Of a stretch of DNA of 64,000 nt, positions 43,900 through 54,999 are shown piece after piece. The position numbers were made by a program, and so were the translations under genes. The DNA comes from Combretum micranthum (taxonomy: Eukaryota; Streptophyta; Magnoliopsida; Myrtales; Combretaceae). The DNA is taken from positions 62,001-126,000 of the forward strand of contig JAMXBD010002455.1 in the NCBI GenBank assembly GCA_024138025.1, in the 5' to 3' direction. The first letter of the stretch is position 1. Each line of letters begins with the position of its first letter. The notes under the pieces are model-generated. The model did no database searches, was not told the origin of the DNA, and saw nothing but the letters and a program-made list of their open reading frames with translations.

Positions 43900-45149
43900 C
43901 ATGGTTTCAGGATATCAAAATTTCTTGCAAACAGGTAGCTATCCTGAGTGGTGCTACAAAAAAGGATCAGAAATCATGAGGCGTCTGGCAAGTCATTTCT
44001 TGTTAAGTGGAGATACCTTATACAGAAGGTCGTTTGATACAACCCTATTGAGATGTGTGTAGATGAAAAAGAAGCTAAAAAACTAATGGAAGAAGTTCAT
44101 GAGGGAGTATGTGGACCTCATATGAACGGATATATGCTAGCTAAAAAGATTATGAGGCTAGGATATTTCTGGTTAACATGGAATCAGACTGTATCAAACA
44201 TGTGAGATCTTGTCATTTATGTCAAATTTATGCAAACAAGATAAATGCCCTCCAAAGGAATTACAGTTAATGTCGACACCGTGGCCTTTCTCAATGTGGG
44301 GAATAGATGTAATTGGGCCAATTTCGCCAAAAGCTTCAAATGGTCATCGATTCATACTAGTTGCAATCGATTACTTTACCAAGTGGGTTGAAGCCGCTTC
44401 ATACGCCAGTGTGACAAAAGTCGTTGTGGTGCGATTCATCAAAAGAGATATCATTGCTCGATATGGAACTCCAGAAAGTATCATTACCGATAATGGTACA
44501 AATCTGAACAACAATGCAATGACTGATTTATGTTAGTGATTCAAGATTAAACACCGAAATTCCACTCCATATCGCCCACAGATGAATGGAGCAGTAGAAG
44601 CCGCCAAAAAAAAACATCAAGAGAATCATTGAGAAGATGACAATTGCATACAAAGATTGGCATGAAATGCTCCCATTAGCATTGATGGCGTATCGAACCT
44701 CTGTAAGAGTGTCAACTGGGGCAATGCCCTATTCCCTGATATATGGGATTGAAGCTGTTTTACCAGTAGAAGTTGAAATTCCTTCACTCCGAGTACTGGC
44801 TGAAACAGAGCTCGAAGAAGCTGAATGGCTTAGACAAAGGATTGAACAGTTAAATCTTTTAGATGAAAAAAGGTTGATTGCCATGTGTCATGGGCAATTG
44901 TATCAACAAAGGATGGCTAGAGCGTTTAATAAGAAAGTTAAGCCAAGAAATTTTCAAGAAGGTGATTTGGTTCTGAGAAAAGTACTGCCAAATGTGCAAG
45001 ATTCCAGAGGAAAGTTCACACCAAATTATGAAGGACCATATATAGTGAAGAAGGTCTTGTCAGGAGGAGCATTAATCCTTTCCCAAATGGATGGACCCGA
45101 TTTAAAGGATCCTATGAACTCAGATGCTGTAAAGTTGTATTATCCTTGA
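43900..45149 (+). pseudogene. int: Ogre/Tat integrase, broken
   Basis: The degraded HHCC zinc region (VDEKEAKKLMEEVHEGVCGPHM, then MRLGYF, then CHLCQIYAN in shifted frames) spans about 44055-44240. The core in 44210-44536 has the first Asp in MWGIDVIGPISPKAS (44306-44308) and the second in SIITDNGTNLN (44489-44491). Tandem stops TAG TGA (44534-44539) follow. The Glu codon (44597-44599, GAVEAA) is nevertheless in the same frame, 35 residues on, so D,D35E spacing survives. An A9 run just after it shifts the frame. The C-terminal piece 44637-45149 (AYRTSVRVSTGAMPYSLIYG, KVKPRNFQEGDLVLRKV, FTPNYEGPYIVKKV) ends NSDAVKLYYP. Confidence 0.87.
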
Positions 45150-46224
45150 TCAATAAAATTTGTCATTTCAAGTGATCAATTAATTTTATTTTGATTAATT
45201 ATAAGCAAAGTTGATATTCCTGAAATTCTCTGAAGTCGGATCAAAGCCTGACCTACAAAATTCTTCTGAATAATTTTCCAACCAAACACTATTTGAATCA
45301 TCAGAGAAAGAAATTTGAGCATCTTATAATGCTGAATGAATGCGTTTATACAGTTTGGTCTGTTGATTGTTCTTATTTTAAAAGAAAATATTACTGCAAG
45401 GATAACTAATTTTTATAGAAAATCGAAGCATGCTTTTTATCATCAACATTAGATATGTAACTAAGATTGTCATAAAAAAAAAAAAACTCCCAATGAACTG
45501 AAAAATCACAAGTACCCCTCAGTCTAGACTCGACAGATAGTCTAGTACTAACCAAATTCAAAATCCATCATTTCAAGATGGTAACCAAATTCAAAATCCA
45601 TCCTTTCGAGATGGTGACCCAAATTCAAAATCCATCCTTTCGAGATGGTGACCAAATTCAAAATCCATCCTTTCGAGATGGTGACCAAATTCAAAATCCA
45701 TCCTTTCGAGATGGTGGCCCAAATTCAAAATCCATCCTTTCGAGATGGTGACCAAATTCAAAATCAATCCTTTTGAGATGGTGACTAAATTCAAAATCCA
45801 TCCTTTCGAGATGGTGACCAAATTCAAAATCCATCCTTTCGAGATGGTGACCAAATTCAAAATCCATCCTTTCGAGATGGTGACCAAATCCAAAATCCAT
45901 CCTTTCGAGATGGTGACCAAATTCAAAAATCCATCCATTCAAGATGGTGATCAAGACAAATTCAAAAGTCCATCCATTCAAGATGGTGATCAAGACTAAT
46001 TCATCCAGTCAAGATGATGATCAAGACAAAATTCAAGAAGTCCATGGTGATCAAGACCAAGATGGTGACCAAGACCAAATGACCAAATTCATCCTATCAA
46101 ATTGGTACCATTTGTCTAGAAGTCCAAAAATCATGACCTAGGTTCTGTCAAGTGGGCAAAAAATTAGCTATCTTTTGTCTTTGTAGCCAAGTTTTATTCA
46201 AACTTAGCTACAAAGAGGGGCAGC
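45150..46224 (+). other. 3' untranslated region with polypurine tract of the Ogre/Tat-like element
   Basis: Non-coding tail after integrase. It consists of AT-rich sequence (45150-45545), the 33-bp tandem array (45546-46090) and a short unique part. It ends with the polypurine tract AAAGAGGGGCAGC (46212-46224) directly before the 3' LTR. Confidence 0.85.
45546..46090 (+). repeat. 33-bp tandem array in the Ogre/Tat 3' UTR
   Basis: About a dozen units of 33-35 bp on the pattern GAGATGGTGACCAAATTCAA plus AATCCATCCTTTC, followed by degraded units with AAGATGGTGATCAAGAC. The 33-bp length is a multiple of three, so long fake ORFs run across it on both strands (e.g. 45591-45938, 45691-45993, 45745-45999). 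Tandem arrays in this position are known in Tat/Ogre elements and can seed satellite DNA. Confidence 0.95.
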
Positions 46225-48926
46225 TGTAGACACCCAATTTTTGCTCAAGTTTAGGGCTCTAATTTATAATAAAAATTAGTGTTACATCAAGCTCATAAAA
46301 TATCTATATAATAATAAAAAATAAAATATAAATATAAAATATAAAAAAAAAGATAAGAAAAGTAATTAAAAGAAGAAAATATAGGAAGAAAATAAGAATT
46401 TTTTAATAAAAATAGTAATAAAAAATATATGTATATAAAATAAATAAATAAATAAATGAAATGAATAAAAATAATTAATTATTTGAGCTTGATATAATTA
46501 TTTAATAAATTTTCAAAAAATTATTTTGTGAATTTTGAATGAGCCTTAAATCAAAATTTGTCAAACTTAAACAGGCACAAGGCCAATGGCCTATTGGTTA
46601 AGACCACTGACCCAGACCCTAGCCCAAGCCATAGGTCATGGGTTCGAACTAGCTTGGATGCAAAATTTTGGACTTTCTTCCTCTTTTTTTTTTGCTCAAA
46701 TCAACTCAAACCACTCACTTGGATCACGATTCGAGTATGAAATTGTTGTTTTTTTTTTAAATTGATTATGTGGATTGATAGTTGGCATGGAATAGCTTGT
46801 AATTGCATTGAATGTTGGATGAAATCAAGTCTCGAAGAGTCTCAATTTGTCAGTTGAAATTTGGGAAAAAATTGCGAAAGTTATGGAAGCTTAAAGGATC
46901 ATCAATGGTGGCCGACCAAATTCGATGTATTTGGACAATTAATTTGATCCTATACAGAGATAGGATCGACTATTCAAGTATTCATTCATCAATTTCATCG
47001 GTTATAACGAATCAACTTTCAATTTTCCGTTTCAATTTTTGCGAAAAAATTGAGATCTCATTAAAAGAAAGTTGTAACTGAAATCAAGCTATAGATCTAT
47101 AAATAGGGTGATCCATGAGCAAAAAACACAATTCAATTCCGAACAATACAATCAGAATGAATGAATTCGAAAATTTCGAAGCTTAGGGTTCTTAGAGAGA
47201 AAACTTGAAATTCGAAGATCTTGGATCAATTTGGATCTAATTTGAGTGTTTGAGTAGCTTTAGGAACAAGTTTAAAGTGATCAAGTGTGCTTATATTTGA
47301 TCAATTTGTTCGAATTGAGTTCTGCAAATTTTTTAAAAATTTCGAATTGAACCGCCGGCAACCACCACCTCGAACCACCACCACCAGCGGACGCGCAACC
47401 ACCATAGGAGTCGGGCCGACAAGCTTGTGGAGGTCAACAACCACTAGGGACGGCCGAGGAACACTCGAAAGGCCGCGACTTCATCTTCTTCACCCGATCA
47501 AGTCAGATCCGACCCGAAAATCCGAGATCCAACCCGCCCACTGGTCAACGGTCAACGGTCAACGGTTAGCCCAGATCAGACGGCCCAGATTCAATCATCC
47601 AGATCAGACAGTCCAGATTTGATCAAGCAGATCAGTGGCCCAGATTCAATCAAGCAGATCAGACGGTCCAGATTTGATCAAGTAGATCAGACGGTCCATA
47701 TTTGATCAAGTAGATCAGCGGCCCAGATTCAATCAAGCAGATCAGACGGCCCATATTTGATCAAACAAATCAACGCTCCAGATCTGGTCTGAGAACATCC
47801 AACGGCCCAGGTCAGTCCGCATTATTTTATTATATAATTAATTTTAGAAAATAGCAAAAAATAGTAAAAAATTCAGAAAAATTCGTAAAAAATTCAGAAA
47901 AATTCAGAAAAATCCAGAAAAATCAAAATAATTATTTTTCATATAAATTTATTTTTTTGATATTTTTGAATATTTTTAATATGTATTTATACATAAATTA
48001 CTTTTAGAAATGCATATTTAATGCATAAAAATAATTTTAATGAATTGTAAAATACTTTGAGTATGTTGTGAATTTATGTGATGATTATTCAAAAAAATAA
48101 TAAAAATAATAATAATAATGATAAAAATAAATAAAAATGACAAAATTGGATTTTCCAAAAAACAAAATTTTTTTAAAAAAATGATTTTTGGGCTTAGAAA
48201 AATATGTTTTCATAAAATGAAAAATCAATTGATTAGATCATAGGATCATCAAAAATGATTTTCATAAAAATTTAAAATTTAATGAATTTAAAGTGAAAAT
48301 AGTTCAAAAATATAAAATTGATCAACAAACTAAGGTTCTTTTAAAGGAACTGCGTTTTGTCTGATCTCGATTAGCGAGTACGTAGGCACCTGCGGGGCGA
48401 CATTAAAAAATAAGAAAAAAAATGTTTTTTTTAATAATATTGTGAATAAATATTTTGTAAATATAAGATATTTTGTTGATATTCATGTTCTAAAAAAATG
48501 AATGAAAAATAAAATGAAGAAAAATACGTAAAAAATAAAAATGAATGATTTGACTTGTAAATATTTGTGCTATAATGTTTCATTTGAATTTTTGAACATA
48601 TAAAGGATAGATTATAAATTTAAAATTCCGAAAGTGGTAACCAATTTGGTTTTAATAGGTTAGCCCCCGAATCCATGATATTTGGTTTTAAAAGTTTGGT
48701 TTTTAAATCAAATTTTCGCAGACTAGTAGCTAAGTTAGGATCAACCGACCCATTGATCCTAGCTTTTATTTTTTCCCGATTTATATCGGGTGGCGACTCT
48801 AAATCATTTTCAAAAATTAAAATTTCTTTTAACCCCTAGTCGAGGATTCATGTTAAATGGGTTCGGGTTTAATGTGAATCGGGTTAGGAGAAATAAGCCA
48901 GATAGTGGAAAAATCCAAGCTCGACA
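46225..48926 (+). repeat. 3' LTR of the Ogre/Tat-like element
   Basis: 2702 bp, TGTAGACACCC to AAGCTCGACA, collinear with the 5' LTR throughout. It carries the same tRNA-like boxes (46587-46597 and 46641-46651), TATAAATAGGG (47098-47108), the GC-rich Pro-like segment and the short repeats (47570-47790). Length difference from the 5' LTR comes from scattered small indels and array changes. It is followed by the GTATA duplication. Confidence 0.93.
46587..46651 (+). promoter_or_regulatory. tRNA-like Pol III A box and B box in the 3' LTR
   Basis: The same TGGCCTATTGG and GGTTCGAACTA as in the 5' LTR, with unchanged spacing, so the feature was already in the LTR before this insertion. Confidence 0.55.
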
Positions 48927-48931
48927 GTATA
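48927..48931. other. Target duplication GTATA, right copy
   Basis: Follows the 3' LTR end CTCGACA and matches 33753-33757. Confidence 0.92.
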
Positions 48932-50224
48932 TAACATGAAATATCTCACCTCGTCTCTGACCAAGTACCACTCCGACCGTAAAGTCGCCGACATCACACA
49001 TGAGTTCAAAAGGAAGCTCCCAGTCTGGCGCAATGATTACTCGTGTAGAGATAAGCTTTTCCTTTAATGAATTGAATGCGTGCAAACATTTGTCATCAAA
49101 ATTGAACACTGCATCTTTTTCCAGAAGGTTGCAAAGAGGTTTGGAAATCTTGGAGAAGTCCTTGATAAATCGTCTATAGAAGCCAGCATGTCCAAGAAAA
49201 CTTCTGACCCCTTTAACAGTCGTGGGTGGTGGTAACTTCTCAATGATCTCCACTTTGGCTTTATCTACTTCAATTCCTCTCGCAGAGATTTTGTGACCTA
49301 ATACTATCCCTTCTCTTACCATAAAGTGGCATTTTTCCCAATTCAAGATCAGATTGGTATCTTTGCATCTTTGTAAAATCGAGGCTAAATTCTCCAGACA
49401 AAGAAATGACTTTCCAAAGACTGAAAAATCATCCATAAAGATTTCAATGGAATTCTCAAGCATATCAGAGAATATAGCCATCATACACCTCTGAAACGTA
49501 GCAGGTGCATTGCAAAGTCTAAAGGACATCCTCCTAAAGGCAAAAGTGCCATAGGGACAAGTGAATGTTGTTTTCTCTTGATCATCAAGTGTAATGGAAA
49601 TTTGATTGTATCCAGAATATCCATCAAGAAAACAATAATAGTCATGCCCTGCAAGTTTCTCCAACATTTGATCAATGAAGGGAAGGGGAAAGTGATCCTT
49701 TTGGGTGGCATCATTCAATTTCCTGTAATCAATACAAACTCTCTACCCAGTCACAATACGAGTAGGAATCAATTCATTGTGCTCATTTTTTACTATAGTC
49801 ATACCACTTTTCTTTGGCACTACCTGAACTGGACTAACCCATTTACTATCAAAGATAGGATAGATAATACCTGCGTCAAGTAGCTTCAGAACTTCTTTCT
49901 TGACAACGTCTTTAAGTGTTGGGTTAAGTCTCCTTTGTGGTTGAACTATAGGTTTACACTCAGCTTCCATAAGAATTTTGTGAGTGCAAATCATAGGGCT
50001 AATACCCTTAATGTCTGCAATAGTCCATCCGATTGCATCTTTGTGCCTTTTCAATACTTCAATCAACTATTGTTCTTGTTCATTTGTCAATGAAGATGAA
50101 ATGATGATTGGCAAAGTATCGCCAATTCCGAGAAAAGCATACTTCAGATGATCGGGAAGGGGCTTAAGTTCCAAGGTTGGTGGTTGCGTCAAAGATGGAA
50201 CTTGGTGGTTGCGTCAAAGATGGA
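48927..50224 (-). pseudogene. rt: Athila reverse transcriptase and start of RNase H
   Basis: The best-preserved gene in the window. On the minus strand the frame from 50066 has HKDAIGWTIADIKGISPMIC, KKEVLKLLDAGIIYPI and SKWVSPVQVVPKKSG. A TAG at 49745-49743 replaces an expected sense codon just before the RVCIDYRKLN region. The same frame then runs open from 49718 with KDHFPLPFIDQMLEKLAGHD, FLDGYSGYNQI, FRLCNAPATFQRCMM, catalytic FMDD at 49439-49428 (IEIFMDDFSVFG), GHKISARGIEVDKAKVEII and FLGHAGFYRRFIKDFSKIS. The first RNase H Asp follows (MCDVGDF). It is cut by the Ogre-like insertion. Apart from the one stop it could have been intact when that element landed. Confidence 0.92.
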
Positions 50225-50228
50225 ACTT
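50179..50228 (-). repeat. 25-bp direct duplication at the solo LTR insertion edge
   Basis: GGTGGTTGCGTCAAAGATGG plus AACTT occurs twice in tandem (50179-50203, 50204-50228), abutting the solo LTR at 50230. It lies in the protease-RT linker of the Athila-like element. Confidence 0.85.
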
Positions 50229-50640
50229 GTGTCACGCCCCGTAGGGTATCCTAAACGTAACAGTCCGCACATACTAAGTAAGACTCTCGAGTTCCCTAAC
50301 TGGGGCTTTCGGGAGTCTTAAGTAGATGTAAAGCGTTCCCTTACGACAATAGAATACTTCAACAAATGGAGTTTAACAGTTTAACAAGGCATTCATTAGC
50401 CATAGATAATAAATCAAAACGCATAAATCTTTAAGGTTTACAAAATCTAAGGGGCATTCCCCCGCAAAAGAATAACAGTCTATTACAGTCATCCAGAGTC
50501 CTTAGTTTCCAATGGAAGTCTATACAAAAGAAATGAATCAAACTTCTATGGGAAACTCCTATCTCCGGTACCTGCCTGTGGCTTGCCTTGGCCTAAGCCA
50601 TATAAACTCATGCTGCAAAAGATAAACACTATCGGGGCGT

Positions 50641-50654
50641 AAGCTAACTAGCTT
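50641..50654 (-). promoter_or_regulatory. Conserved LTR hairpin AAGCTA-GT-TAGCTT
   Basis: In plus coordinates AAGCTAACTAGCTT; stem perfect, 411-425 bp from the LTR 3' end (50230). Confidence 0.55.
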
Positions 50655-50865
50655 AGTGAGTAATACTTCCATAACGCAATTAGATGCAATCATTCAAACA
50701 AGTGATTATTCAAGCAAGTGCATGCACCATACAAATGAAATCATCAAACATATGACCAACCGGAAATCATATGTGGATGGACTTGCGCCCTCCATCCCGG
50801 GTTAGCAGATTAACGAATCCTGCGGTACGATGCCGTTTAAGCTCACGGTCAACTGATTAAAAGCT

Positions 50866-50955
50866 CGTTTTATGGATCACGATTAACCTCACAGTCGTTT
50901 TATGGATCACGATTAACCTCACATTCGTTTTATGGGTCACGAAAAACCAACCAAT
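50866..50955 (-). repeat. Three 30-bp tandem repeats in the L solo LTR
   Basis: Units begin CGTTTTATGGATCACGATTA at 50866, 50896 and 50926 (last diverging). Minus-strand counterpart of the array at 5741-5830. Confidence 0.88.
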
Positions 50956-51439
50956 GCAAATGCTCCAACCCCATTGTGACATGAATGAACTCAGTTTATA
51001 GTCGGAGTCGAATAGTCATTAATTCGATTCTTTTAAGTGACCAACAAGTATATGCAGACATTCATCATATGATTCTAATAAAACAATCAATATCTTAACA
51101 CGCGGTTTCGATATGCCTTAAGTTCCATTTCACATATCAACAATTCACAACATAAATAATTCCCACATACCCCATCATGCTTGTACAATTCTTTTATCTT
51201 TGCTTACATCACTAGTGCCACTACATTACATTCACAAGCATTAATTGAGAGTGGGAAGTAACTCACTCGGCCATGGGTCACCAAACTCTTAATAGTAATA
51301 ATCGGGTGGTAGAGAGTCGTCCTGCTCGGAATCACTACCAATCAAGAATAATCCCTATGAGATTCTCACCATACAATTAAAAAACTATACATCTAGACTA
51401 GTTGAATTCGGATTTCTCGCTATATTTGGAAGTTCCGAC

Positions 51440-51525
51440 TTAAAACGGCCATAACTTGGTCATTTTAACTCGGAATTTCGCAAACTTTATATCGATTCTC
51501 ATCTACTTCGAAAGATCTATCTAAT
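51440..51525 (-). promoter_or_regulatory. Shared LTR block (minus, L solo LTR)
   Basis: In plus coordinates CTTAAAACGGCCATAACTTG, then TTTAACTCGGAATTTCGC, then ATCTACTTCGAAAGATCTAT. The companion motif GGGATCAGTTCTG lies about 50 bp beyond. Confidence 0.6.
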
Positions 51526-53651
51526 TCAAGTATTAAATCCAAGTTTTGAAAATAATAAGGTCACGGAACAGTGGGATCAGTTCTGTCCCGCAATTGATCC
51601 AACTTTGAAAATGTGCTTTGCTTTTGATAAGAAATGTTCCTAGTTAGTGATTCATGCATGAATGATTTAGGAATGAACTACTAATGTGTATGCCATGTAA
51701 TGAACTCAACTTGTGCATGGTCATGATGATTTTTGTAGTAATAAAACTTTTAGGAACTCCTAAGTGTTGGGGAAAGTTTCATAAAGGCTAATTCTAAGAA
51801 GTTTTCTCCCACATTATACTCCTTAGGGTTTCTTTGGTTTTTAATCTTGTAATCTACTTATTATTTAACTAAAATTAGGTTCTCAAAGTCTATAATAGTC
51901 ATGGCCTCCATTCATGCACAAAAATTCACATTTTTCATTTGGTAAACATGTTTTCAAATAAGTAGTTATAAAAATCCGAATTTTCCAAATTTTCTTTTCT
52001 TACATTTTTCTTGAGGGAAATCTAGTCTAATGTATTAAAAATTGGGCTTCAATGTATACATTATATAAGGACTTCATTTAGCTTATAAAATATCCATTTT
52101 AGACTTAATACTAAGTTTATATAGGCATTACACAAAGTTACGAATTTGACTACACATTTAAAGTCAACATTTTTCATTCTAACTTCACCTCTTGTTTTCC
52201 TTATTTTTATCATGCCTAAACTCATCTAATCTTATGAAAATAATTCCTTCAACATATCTATTACACATACCCTTCATTTTTCTTATGAATTATAAGTTTA
52301 AAATTGATTTTGGAGGTTTTAGGGTAGGGTTTTCATTTCATCCGAATTTTCTTTTCATATCTAACAAAGTCCTTCCTTTTCCAATGTTCTTGCCATCTAT
52401 ATGTGGAGATATACTATCTAACATCCCTATACATGAACAAGACTTCATTTTTATGATCAACAAGGCACATAAACAAAAAATGAACCTATGATCATGCATG
52501 TACATAAAGTGGTGAATGTCTAAACCTTAGATCTACTACATATGATGTATATAACATGGATCTCATGGCATGAACAACAATATAAACACAAAATCACTAC
52601 TTTATATGCATGAACAAGTTGCTATTTCAAACAAAACTCATTTAAAGGCTAGATCCACTTCTTGAGATGGCTTGAGATTCTTGTAGTTGTGTTTTCATGT
52701 CCCTTGCTCATGCTCATTGGGATTTAGAGGAGAAAACACACAAGAATGATCTTGCCATAACAAGATTTAGGATGTACAAGGCCTAAATGTACATACCAAA
52801 GAGGTCTTGAAGAAGGAAAGAAGAGGAAACAAAGTTGAAATGGCAAGAGGAAGGGGGAGGGAAGTGCTCGGCACTTTGAGAGGAGGAAGAAGAGAGGTTT
52901 TGCTATTTTTCAAAGTTAAAATGAAAGAAAATGAAGAGAGTGAGAGAACATTTAGTATATATATCAAGTAGATTAGGGTTTAGTTAATAAAAATGAAGTA
53001 AAAATAATACAATTGAGAGGGAAACAAGAGGGAGGGGCGCCGGCCATCCTTTGTGTGTGTGTGTGTGTGTTTTGAAAAATTTAACTTTTGTAATTTAGTA
53101 AATGAAAATGAAATAAATGTAATAATTATTTAAAAGACAAAATTTCTTGGAAAAGAAAATTGAAATGAGTAGTTGTAAGGATGTAAGAATAGGGTATGGG
53201 TATTGTGTAGTGTAGGTTGTACTTGTGAATAGTAGACAAGACATTTATTTACCGGTTGTTCCGAAAACACGGGAAAAGCTATAACTGTAATTTTTTATAG
53301 CTCGGAAAATTATGAAATTGATATTTTTGGAATCCTTATAAAATTACGGTTCTAATGAATATTCCGGAATATTTTTCTGAATCCGTGGCCCGGGGCACGC
53401 TTTTCTGTAATTGGGCTCGGGAGGGCCCGAAATTGAAAAATTTCCGAATTTAAAACTTTCAATGGTTTGAAATGTACTTTGGAACAACAATTCAAATTCA
53501 TTTACTCCAAAATATTTATTTTACTATGAAACCGATGGAAAGCCGGATTTGGGGTTCCTAGGCTCCATTCACTAAACTCAATCTGATCGGATTAGGGTTT
53601 CGTCTCCAACTCCTGGGGTTTTCTAGCTACCAAGAATTCCCGGGGTTTACA

Positions 53652-54325
53652 ACTTGCTTCTGCTCATTTGTACCCAATGATTCATAATACCTGGTTTTGA
53701 TCATTGGTACATCTTCTTGTATTTCTTCACTCTTCATCACTCCAATTGTCCAAGTCTCTCAAGACAGATTCCTTAGTCTCCACACCAGTTTGTTCCTCAA
53801 GTGACTCAGAAACCAGCTCATCAATGGTATTGATGCTGTAACAAGCATCAGTATCATCAAATTTCTTCATTACCTTAAAGACATTGAAAGTAATCTATTC
53901 ATCTATCACCCGTAATGTAAGCTGCCCTTGTTCCACATCAATTAGTGCTTTACCTGTTGCAAGGAACAGTCTGCCCAAGATCATGGGAACTTCCCTATCT
54001 TCATCCATGTCTAAGACTACAAAATCCATAGGGAAAAACAATTTGTCAACTTTAACTAGGACATTTTCCACAATACCCCTAGGGTATTCTACACTTCTAT
54101 TAGCAAGTTGCAATGTTACATGTGTATCCTTGCAATCTCCAAGTCTTAGTTTTTGAAATAGCGATAAAGGCATTAAGTTGATACTTGCACCAGAATCAAT
54201 TAAAACTTTATCAAAATGAAAATCACCAATGGTGCAGGGAACAGTAAAACTTCCCTCATCTCAGAGTTTAGTAGGCAGATTGGGCGTATGTTTCTATAAG
54301 ATCATGGAACATTCTCCAGTGAGTA
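53652..54325 (-). pseudogene. pro: Athila aspartic protease with gag C-terminal remnant
   Basis: On the minus strand, from about 54325, a remnant reading GECSMIL and PTKL, then GSFTVPCTIGDFHF, precedes the active site DSGASINLMPLS (Asp codon 54197-54195). The better frame 54173-53895 continues LFQKLRLGDCKDTHVTLQLA, VDKLFFPMDFVVLDMDEDRE, VPMILGRLFLATGKALIDVE. These are the family's flap and ILGR-type regions. Two early stops occur upstream of the active site and the frame ends at 53895. The linker to RT follows and is interrupted by the solo LTR. The enzyme would process Gag-Pol. Confidence 0.88.
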
Positions 54326-54329
54326 CCAC

Positions 54330-54999
54330 AAGCTGCTCCACCATATTCTTGCACACACCCTGAGTTGCAAGAAGACTAGTCACAGCAAGGTGACTAGTTT
54401 CAACATGTTCTACTTGTTTAGCCTTATTAGAGGCTACAGAATTGATTTAGGGGTGGAGATAGCAAACTTCATTTACCAGCAAGCAGATGATACCAAGACT
54501 CGAGTCCTGTGTTGTGGTGGCTATATCACCAAATTACTGAAGGGGATGGACATTTTTGAGCCTCTGATGAGATTTTTTAGTGTAAGAACATAACATCTGC
54601 ACCATTCCGAGGCTGGGGATTGCTTCATTTGAGATTCCATCCACATCTGCTCCTCCTCCACCTGCAGGCACTTCAGCAGCATATGATATGGACCAGCTTA
54701 GGCTAGATATTGAGGAGCTGAAGAGCCAAAACCAGGAGCTAAGGGATAGACAAGAGAAGGAAAGAAAGAAAAACAAGAAGTTTCAGAAGTCTATCTTTGA
54801 GGCATTGAGGACGGCCATCTGCTGCATCAGCCTAGAGATAGGGACTGGCATGACATACGAGACTTCATTTGAGTCTAGGCACAGCTCACATCACTCAGAT
54901 AGGCTCAATTCAAAGCACACATGGATAGCCAGCCCAGGAGACACACAGAGACATACTCCTGAGGATAGCAGCAGACCCAGTCTAGGGCCAGAGAGCTAG
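54330..54999 (+). pseudogene. ATHILA ORF1-type gene, C-terminal fragment (inverted copy)
   Basis: It starts inside the gene at a breakpoint. Visible segments are HVLLV-like remnants around 54400, RGYRIDLGVEIANFIYQQAD followed by TKTRVLCCGGYITKLLKGMD (54438-54550), then a shift. An open C-terminal part follows (54688-54999): MDQLRLDIEELKSQNQELRD with RQEKERKKNKKFQKSIFEAL, a coiled coil with a basic end, and a Ser/His-rich tail ending LGPES. It matches the minus-strand gene at 29467-30200 and is clearer than that copy. The N-terminus is missing, so it is non-functional. The role of this protein in Athila elements is unknown. Confidence 0.65.

Larger units (their letters stand above)
33758..48926 (+). 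mobile_element. Ogre/Tat-like Ty3/gypsy retrotransposon, full length (15.2 kb)
   Basis: It has 2.8 and 2.7 kb LTRs (TGTAGACACCC...CTCGACA), PBS, an extra ORF before gag, gag, protease, RT, RNase H, a second archaeal-type RNase H, integrase, a 3' tandem array, a polypurine tract and a perfect GTATA duplication. The ORF before gag plus the dual RNase H are hallmarks of the Tat/Ogre branch. Every gene carries stops or shifts, so this copy could not move by itself. The two LTRs are clearly very similar, with mostly small indels, so the insertion is younger than the surrounding elements. Confidence 0.9.
50230..53651 (-). mobile_element. Solo LTR, L type (3.4 kb), minus orientation, perfect target duplication
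   Basis: In plus coordinates it starts TGTCACGCCCC and ends CGGGGTTTACA, flanked by ACTTG at 50225-50229 and 53652-53656. It is collinear with the plus-strand solo LTR at 3060-6463. Inside: hairpin at 50641-50654, 30-bp tandem repeats at 50866-50955, the shared block at 51440-51525, and a GGCGCCGGCC motif with (TG)n at 53038-53070. There is no internal domain. It separates Athila protease from RT. Confidence 0.92.

Noticed and set aside
45591..45999. ORFs of about 84-115 codons with 11-residue repeats on both strands
   Set aside because: They are simply the 33-bp minisatellite read in frame; no start context or family similarity, and several frames are open at once.
53884..54156. Plus-strand 90-codon ORF
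   Set aside because: Antisense shadow of the Athila protease on the minus strand, which has the DSGASINL active site.
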